A stretch of DNA of 64,000 nt. It comes from Desulfuromonas thiophila. Its GTDB lineage: Bacteria; Desulfobacterota; Desulfuromonadia; Desulfuromonadales; Desulfuromonadaceae. How positions within the stretch are numbered: the first letter of the stretch is position 1; the number at the start of each line of letters is the position of its first letter. The notes under the pieces were generated by a model. That model was not told the DNA's origin. It made no database searches and saw nothing but the letters and a program-made list of their open reading frames with translations. Of this stretch, positions 58,855 to 64,000 are shown in pieces. Location: positions 1-64,000 of the forward strand of contig NZ_FNAQ01000003.1 of assembly GCF_900101955.1 (NCBI RefSeq), in the 5' to 3' direction. The translations under genes and the position numbers were made by a program.

Positions 58855-59115
58855 TCAATCCTGCGTTCCTGCCTGCAACTGGTGCAGTGTCCGCTGAACC
58901 TCTCCCAGGCTGCAGCCGCCGGCAAAACAGCCGCAGTCCCCGTAGGCGTCGTAATCCTTCACCTGTTGCTGCAAGCGGTGCAGGAGCGCTGTTTGCTGTT
59001 GGTAACGCTGGGGTTCGGCAATGATGCGGCCGATCTGCTCGGCCAGTTCATCCGGTAACTCGGCCTGCTGTTGCTGTTGCGCCACGCTGTTGCGCAGCTT
59101 TTCGAAGATGTCCAT
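58855..59115 (-). CDS. Small Gln- and Cys-containing protein, unknown function
   Basis: 86 residues with a good AGGAGAGG ribosome site, so probably real. The N-terminal 55 residues are helical and rich in Gln (FEKLRNSVAQQQQQAELPDELAEQIGRII). The C-terminal part has DYDAYGDCGCFAGGCSLGEV, with three cysteines in C-x-C-x4-C spacing that could bind a metal or cluster. No family recognised. It is convergent with hsp20 (19-base gap) and 67 bases downstream of the acuI-like gene. Confidence 0.65.
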   Translation of the reverse strand: MDIFEKLRNSVAQQQQQAELPDELAEQIGRIIAEPQRYQQQTALLHRLQQQVKDYDAYGDCGCFAGGCSLGEVQRTLHQLQAGTQD

Positions 59116-59182
59116 CGGTACCTCTCCTGTTCGTGTTTCCTGTCCTTCAATCTTGTGAAAATCCGGCCGCAGATTTGCTTTG

Positions 59183-60172
59183 CTACAGTCGGATCAGCAC
59201 CCGGCCATGGCTCTGGCCGGCCAGCATGGCGCGCAGGTAGTCCTCCAGCTGTTTCAGACCGATTTCCGTTACCAGTTGGTCCAACGGCAGCTGGCTGGCC
59301 GCATCGGCCAGCAGTTGCCAGGCCTGCTGGCGCCGGCTCATGGGGCATTCGGCCGAATCGATACCGATCAGACGCACGCCGCGCAGAATGAACGGATAGA
59401 CATTGAGGGACAGTTCCGGCGAACCGACCAGGCCGTAGCAGGCTACCACGCCATCATAGCGGCAGGCCTTGAGGGCGGCGGCCAGGGTGGCACCGCCGAC
59501 ACCGTCGACCACGCCGGCCCAGCGCGGTTTGAGCAGCGGTTTGTCAGCGCCGGCGACTGCTGCGGCACGGTCAATCACATCCTGGGCACCAAGTTGGCGC
59601 AGCCAGTCGGCCTGTTCCGGCTTGCCGCTGGCGGCGGTGACGGCGTAGCCGGCGCGACTGAGCAGCAGTACGGCCAGGCTGCCGACAGCTCCGGTGGCGC
59701 CGGTGACCAGCACCGGCGAGCCTGCGGCAACGCCCTGTTGTTGCAGAGCCTGCAACGCCAGGGCGGCAGTCAGGCCGGCGGTGCCGAAGATCATGCTGCT
59801 GCGCAGGCTCAGTCCCGCTGGCAGGGGCAGGGCCCAGGCACTGGGGACGCGGATGTACTGGCCAAAACCGCCATCGGTCTCCATGCCCAGATCATAGCTG
59901 GTGACAATGACGGCTGCGCCAGGCGCGAAGCGGCCATCGCTGCAGGAAACCACCTCGCCGGCCGCGTCGATGCCGGGGGTATGGGGAAACTGACGGGTAA
60001 CGCCGGGATGACCGCTGGCCGACAGGGCATCCTTGTAGTTGAGGGACGAGTAGCGCACGCGCACCAGCAGCTCGCCGGCTGGAAGATCATCAATGGAGCG
60101 TTGGATGATTTGCCGGCTGAAGATTTTGGGTTCCGGTTCGCTGACCTGCAGGGCGGTAAAGGTTTCGGCCAT
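59183..60172 (-). CDS. acuI: YhdH/AcuI-type NADPH-dependent acrylyl-CoA reductase / quinone oxidoreductase
   Basis: 329 residues from the ATG after AGGAGGAAAG (a longer frame upstream is non-coding). It is a medium-chain dehydrogenase/reductase without the zinc cysteines. VRYSSLNYKDALSASG and HTPGIDAAGEV are family marks. The Rossmann motif is VTGATGAVGSLAVLLL (about 150-165), and YDLGMETDGGFGQYIRVP is typical of YhdH/AcuI. AcuI reduces acryloyl-CoA to propionyl-CoA. The in vivo substrate here is inferred. Confidence 0.88.
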   Translation of the reverse strand: MAETFTALQVSEPEPKIFSRQIIQRSIDDLPAGELLVRVRYSSLNYKDALSASGHPGVTRQFPHTPGIDAAGEVVSCSDGRFAPGAAVIVTSYDLGMETDGGFGQYIRVPSAWALPLPAGLSLRSSMIFGTAGLTAALALQALQQQGVAAGSPVLVTGATGAVGSLAVLLLSRAGYAVTAASGKPEQADWLRQLGAQDVIDRAAAVAGADKPLLKPRWAGVVDGVGGATLAAALKACRYDGVVACYGLVGSPELSLNVYPFILRGVRLIGIDSAECPMSRRQQAWQLLADAASQLPLDQLVTEIGLKQLEDYLRAMLAGQSHGRVLIRL

Positions 60173-60379
60173 GACTTTCCTCCTGGGCCGGACGGGACCG
60201 GCCGATCTGGTATACTGTTTTGGTCGCCTGCTTGCCGACTCAGCCGGCGGCCCGATGCGGTGGAGCGGATATGGCACCAAGCTGGATGCTTGTCGCCAAA
60301 ACCGCAGCATAACGGAAAAAACGTCGTTTTGAAATCCTTGCGACCGCTATGACGTGTCTTTTGCCCCGGAGGTTCTCCC

Positions 60380-63300
60380 ATGGAAGATGAACGTTCCGCA
60401 CACGCCGACCCGGTTGCCCCTGTGCCGCCGCCTGTTGGTGCCGGCAGCGGGGTGTCCCGGTGGCAGCGCTGGCTCCGTTGCTTGCTGGCATTGCTGGGGC
60501 TTAGCGGTCTGTTGCTGGCTGCCCTGCCTCACGCCCTGCGGCTGGCGGGTGAAACCTGGCTCAACCGCCAGCCTGGCGTGAACGCCCATATCGAACGGGT
60601 CGAACTCAATCTGCCGCAGGGCCGGCTGGCGCTGCAGGGTCTGGAGTTGCGCCGCCAGGGCGAACCGGTGCTGCAGATTGGCCGGTTGTGGTGTGACCTG
60701 GCCTGGGGCGCCCTGGGGCAGCGTCGCATCGAGCTGACCGAGTTGGGGCTTGATGATTTTTTCATGACTCTGCGTCAGCCTGACGGCCAGCCGCTGGAGC
60801 TGGCCGGCTTTTCCCTGCCGGTATCCGCCGCGCCGGAGGCAGAGGACGTGCCGCAGGCGGCAGCAAAGCCCTGGGGATTTGGTTGCGACCGCCTGCAGCT
60901 GCGCGCCCTGCGGCTGGGCTGCGATCTGCCCAGCTACCAGGGCACCCTGGAGCTGGTGCGAACGGATATGACCGCCCTGGCCAGCTGGCAGCCTCAGCAG
61001 GAGACCCTGGTGCAGTTGCATCTGCGGCGCGAGGAACAGCATCTGCATCTGGATGCCCGCCTGCAACCCCTGGCCAGCGATCTGGTCGGTCAGGGCGAGG
61101 TGCGGCTGCAGGATCTGCAACTTGAACCCCTGGCGCCGCTGCTGGCCCTGGCCGGTATCAAACAGCCGCAGGGCGCGGTGCAGTTGCAGGGCCACTGGCA
61201 ACTGACACGCGCCGCCAGTGGCCTGTTGCAGCTGGGCTGGCAAGGTCGGGTGCAACTGGCGGCATTGGCCCTGCGTCAGGCAGAACTGGCGCTGGGGCCG
61301 CTTGATCTGGATTGGCAGGGCCAGCTCCGTTTGCAGCAGTCGCCGGAGAGTTTGCAACTCCAGCTCGATGGTCCACTGCAGCTGGAACGGTTCGCGCTGA
61401 ACGAGGCGGCGGCCGGGCTGCAACTGCAGCAGCAGGGTTTTTCCTGGCAGGGCCAGCTGGAGCTGAAACAGACGTCGCAGATGCTTGAGCTCAATCTGAC
61501 CGGCGATCTGGCGCTGGCGGCGTTGGATTTGGCGCTGCCAACGGCGGACCTTCAGTTGCGGCAGGAGGGTTTTTCCTGGCAGGGCCAACTGAAGCTGAAC
61601 CAGGCGCAGCAGGTGCTTGAGCTCGATCTGACGGGTGATTTGGCGCTGGCCGATCTGCAACTGCAGCAACCGACAGCGGATCTGCAGCTGCAGCAACAGG
61701 GCCTGCACTGGCAGGGGCGTGCGCAGCTGTTGCCGGGGGAGCTGCCGGATGCTGGTCGGCAACTGCGGTTGGCGGGTAGACTGCGGCTGCCACAGCTGGA
61801 AGTGCGTACCGGGCAGCAACATCTGCAAGCGCAGCTGCGCCAGCTGGAACTGCACACCGAGATGCAGTTGCCGCTGGAACAGCCGCAGTTACTGCAGTTG
61901 TCCGCCGATCTGACGCTGGGGCCAGTGCAGCTGCGCGATCAGCGGGACGGTGCCCTGCTGAGTGGCTGGCAGCGGCTGCGGCTTGAAAGCGTGCGCTTGC
62001 AGGATGAAACCGTGCAGCTTGGCCCATTGCGGATTGAGGGACTGGAGGCTTTGCGCCTTGCTGGCGCCAGCGCGGCGGCGGTGCTGCAGTGTCGCCAGTT
62101 GCAGCTGGATGAACTGTCTTGGTGGGGGCAGCGGCCGGAACTGGCGGTTGGCCCTGTGCTGATCGACGGCTTACAACTGGCCCTGGAGCGGCCGGTCGAC
62201 GGGCCGTTTAATCTGCAGGCCTGGCAGCAGCGTCTGCAGCCGCTGGGCGAGTCCGCTCCGGCGGGTTCGTCCGCAGCAACGCCGCAGCACGCATCACGGG
62301 AAGACGAACCGGCAGCTCTGGCACCGCTGCATTGGCGACTGGCGTCGGTCCGCTTGCGCGATGGTGGCTTGCGACTGAACGATCGCCAGCCACAGCCGCC
62401 GGTACAGCTGCAGCTGAGTGCGTTGCGGTTTGATCTGGGCGCCCTGGACAGCCGTCAGCCGCGGCGGGAGACGGCGGTGGCACTGGCGCTGGCGACGGGG
62501 CAGGGTGGCCAGCTGCAACTGAGTGGCCGCTGCAGCCCCCTCGATCCGCTGCAGCAGGCCGATCTGCAACTGGATCTGCAGCATCTGGCGTTGACCGATT
62601 TCGCTCCCTATATCGAGGAAACCCTCGGTTACCGTATTCGCCACGGTGCCGTCGATCTGCAGGTGAAGGCGCTGGTTCGTCAGGGCCAGATTGATCTGCA
62701 TAGTCAGCTGAGTTTGCGAGCGCTGGAGCTGGGCAATCTGACGCCGGAGCAGGAGGAGCGGGCCAGCGCCGGGCTGGGCATGCCCCTGTCGCTGGCCCTG
62801 GCGCTGTTGCGTGATGGCCAGGGCGATATTCACCTGGAATTGCCCTTTGCCGGCGATTTGAGTGATCCGAAACTTAATATTGGCCCAGCAGTGCGCACGG
62901 CCCTGGTGAAGGCGGTGCAGAAAACCCTGCAACTGACCCTGGCACCGGTGGGGGCGCTGTTCAAGGTGGGCCAGCTGGTCGGCCTGGGTGGCCCGCTGGC
63001 GCTGGAACCGGTACCCTTTGTGGCTGGTACGGCCGAACTGTTGCCGTCGGCGGCGCCACAACTCAAAGCCCTGCGCGAGCTGCTGCAGCAGCGCCCGGCA
63101 CTGCGCCTGAAGCTGTGTAGTGGCCTGAGCCCGGCCGATGTGGCCCTGCTGCCGCCGCCTGAGGGGGTAAAACAACCGCCGCAGAAGAAAAAGGCTGCCG
63201 CGGCGGCGCAGGACGCTGCTGCGCCCGCTTTCGATAGCGAAGTGGCCCGCGAACTGCTGCGCCAGCGCAATGCGGCGCTGTTGCAGCGCCTGGGCGGCGA

Positions 63301-63388
63301 CGGCGGCGCGCAGCCGGGCCAGCTGCTGCCCTGTCAGCCCGATATCCGCGTGCAAGCCGATCCGCCGCAGGCGCAGCTGAGTTTTTGA
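60380..63388 (+). CDS. Large AsmA-like DUF748-family envelope protein with internal repeats
   Basis: 1002 residues; GGAGG lies 7 bases before the ATG. A short cytoplasmic start is followed by one membrane helix (about 36-55) and WLNRQPGVNAHIERVELNLPQGRLALQGLEL, the AsmA/DUF748 opening. The long periplasmic part is Leu/Gln-rich beta repeats. The C-terminal third has LALTDFAPYIEETLGYRIRHGAVDLQ and PFAGDLSDPKLNIGPAVRTALVKAVQKTLQLTLAPVGALF, typical of DUF748, then an Ala/Lys-rich insertion. AsmA-like proteins form hydrophobic grooves for lipid transport between membranes; that role is inferred. Residues about 312-487 contain a 44-residue tandem repeat. Confidence 0.85.
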   Translation: MEDERSAHADPVAPVPPPVGAGSGVSRWQRWLRCLLALLGLSGLLLAALPHALRLAGETWLNRQPGVNAHIERVELNLPQGRLALQGLELRRQGEPVLQIGRLWCDLAWGALGQRRIELTELGLDDFFMTLRQPDGQPLELAGFSLPVSAAPEAEDVPQAAAKPWGFGCDRLQLRALRLGCDLPSYQGTLELVRTDMTALASWQPQQETLVQLHLRREEQHLHLDARLQPLASDLVGQGEVRLQDLQLEPLAPLLALAGIKQPQGAVQLQGHWQLTRAASGLLQLGWQGRVQLAALALRQAELALGPLDLDWQGQLRLQQSPESLQLQLDGPLQLERFALNEAAAGLQLQQQGFSWQGQLELKQTSQMLELNLTGDLALAALDLALPTADLQLRQEGFSWQGQLKLNQAQQVLELDLTGDLALADLQLQQPTADLQLQQQGLHWQGRAQLLPGELPDAGRQLRLAGRLRLPQLEVRTGQQHLQAQLRQLELHTEMQLPLEQPQLLQLSADLTLGPVQLRDQRDGALLSGWQRLRLESVRLQDETVQLGPLRIEGLEALRLAGASAAAVLQCRQLQLDELSWWGQRPELAVGPVLIDGLQLALERPVDGPFNLQAWQQRLQPLGESAPAGSSAATPQHASREDEPAALAPLHWRLASVRLRDGGLRLNDRQPQPPVQLQLSALRFDLGALDSRQPRRETAVALALATGQGGQLQLSGRCSPLDPLQQADLQLDLQHLALTDFAPYIEETLGYRIRHGAVDLQVKALVRQGQIDLHSQLSLRALELGNLTPEQEERASAGLGMPLSLALALLRDGQGDIHLELPFAGDLSDPKLNIGPAVRTALVKAVQKTLQLTLAPVGALFKVGQLVGLGGPLALEPVPFVAGTAELLPSAAPQLKALRELLQQRPALRLKLCSGLSPADVALLPPPEGVKQPPQKKKAAAAAQDAAAPAFDSEVARELLRQRNAALLQRLGGDGGAQPGQLLPCQPDIRVQADPPQAQLSF
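61313..61840 (+). repeat. 132-bp internal tandem repeat in the DUF748 gene
   Basis: The codon for Trp in the motif WQG(Q/R) recurs at 61313, 61445, 61577 and 61709, exactly 132 bases (44 residues) apart. Units 2 and 3 are close copies at the DNA level (GGGTTTTTCCTGGCAGGGCC shared, then LNLTGDLALA / LDLTGDLALA). Units 1 and 4 are more diverged. The end of unit 4 is set by the period. Confidence 0.85.
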
Positions 63389-63446
63389 CGGCGCTGGTGG
63401 CCGGACTCCTCGGCTGCTGTGGCGCTGTCGCGGCCGTGGCAGCCTG

Positions 63447-64000
63447 TCAGTCGCTGGCCGCTGTTAGAAGCTCGGCCAGACGTCCGGCCAGTTCGGCATA
63501 GCCGGCGGCGTTGGGATGGACGCTGTCGCTCTTGAGTTCGCGGCGGCGCAGAATGTGGCGCAGGCCATCGCCTTCGTAAAGGGCGCCGAATTCCCTGGCC
63601 AGCCGCGGATAGAATTCGGGCACCGTCAGACTCAGGTCTGGTTGGGGCACGCCGATGAGCAGCACGGCGCTGCCCTGCTGGCGGATCAGCTCCAACATGG
63701 CGCGCAGATTCTGTTCCAGCGCACTCTGGGATTGTCGCCGCAGCAGGTCGTTGCCGCCGCTGCACAGGATTACCAGGTCCGGCTGTTGCTGCTGCAGTAC
63801 CTGGGGCAAACGGCGCAGTGCCTCGGCGCTGGTTTCGCCCGGAATGCCGCTGGCGATGACCTGGCGGCCGAGCCGCTCGGCGAGCTGGTCAGGATAGGAT
63901 TGACCGCTGGCGGCACCCGTGCCGGCGGTGAGGCTGTCGCCGAAGGCCAGAATGACGGCCGTTTCATCAAGGGCGGCCAAGCGAGGGCCGCGTTCGCAGG
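63447..64000 (-). CDS. TesA-like SGNH/GDSL esterase, N-terminus cut by window edge
   Basis: At least 177 residues. SGNH blocks are present: I AFGDSLTAGTG (nucleophile Ser), II GIPGETS, III SGGNDLLRR, and V DSVHPNAAGY (Asp and His). This fits TesA, a periplasmic or cytoplasmic acyl-CoA thioesterase/lysophospholipase/arylesterase. A TTG at 63980 could start it, but there is no ribosome site and the frame stays open to the right edge. The true start, with or without a signal peptide, is probably outside. It is convergent with the DUF748 gene. Confidence 0.87.
   Translation of the reverse strand, partial: CERGPRLAALDETAVILAFGDSLTAGTGAASGQSYPDQLAERLGRQVIASGIPGETSAEALRRLPQVLQQQQPDLVILCSGGNDLLRRQSQSALEQNLRAMLELIRQQGSAVLLIGVPQPDLSLTVPEFYPRLAREFGALYEGDGLRHILRRRELKSDSVHPNAAGYAELAGRLAELLTAASD

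Overview
The window is a dense, GC-rich bacterial chromosome segment. By gene content it most likely comes from the Desulfuromonadia (Desulfuromonas/Pelobacter/Geobacter relatives). Three things point there: a periplasmic triheme cytochrome resembling PpcA-type c7, a ferritin-VIT1 fusion, and a PilMNOP-like MSHA pilus locus. There are no ribosomal RNA genes, CRISPR arrays or prophages. The only clear mobile element is one REP/RAYT unit. The species assignment is inference.

Layout. 1-1100: two tandem small membrane-protein paralogues, a gene-free stretch and tRNA-Gly(GCC). 1.1-8.2 kb (minus): a large glutamate synthase, then the cluster mbfA-like / XRE-cupin regulator / elbB. 8.4-11.2 kb (plus): cytochrome c7-like, a conserved small protein, rluD-like and pgeF. 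11.2-14.0 kb (minus): trkA-trkH. 14.1-17.6 kb (plus): HNH endonuclease, radical SAM YhcC-like protein and a Rep/UvrD helicase.

17.65-34.2 kb (plus) holds a nearly complete MSHA-type type IV pilus locus in the classical order I, I2, J, K, L, M, N, E, G, then pilins A, B-like, C, D, O, P and the adhesin-like Q. An assembly block (PilMNOP-like proteins, secretin, ATPases, platform) precedes the pilin block. The major pilin gene has a sigma-28-like promoter just upstream. A RAYT gene with REP repeats has inserted between mshD and mshO and supplies the present 5' end of mshO. mshP and mshQ are joined by a 9-bp tandem repeat. The ATPase MshE carries two perfect-length MshEN (c-di-GMP binding) motifs. 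Downstream lie an EAL-HDOD protein and a full-length GGDEF-EAL membrane protein, so pilus assembly and c-di-GMP signalling are neighbours.

35.6-47.9 kb: speE-speA (minus), proC (plus), a FapA/DUF342 protein, the GGDEF-EAL sensor, and the coupled series yggS / NSS symporter / gph / MOP-type exporter (minus). 48-56 kb (minus): YbgF-like lipoprotein, LysM protein, dprA, smg, topA, trmFO and maf, a housekeeping run with terminators between sub-blocks. 56.2-58.8 kb (plus): U32 protein, nudC and hsp20, overlapping. 58.9-64 kb: a small Cys-rich protein and acuI-like reductase (minus), a 1002-residue AsmA/DUF748 protein with a 44-residue internal tandem repeat (plus), and a TesA-like esterase cut by the right edge (minus). 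Functional names come from motifs recognised by eye. No database search was run.
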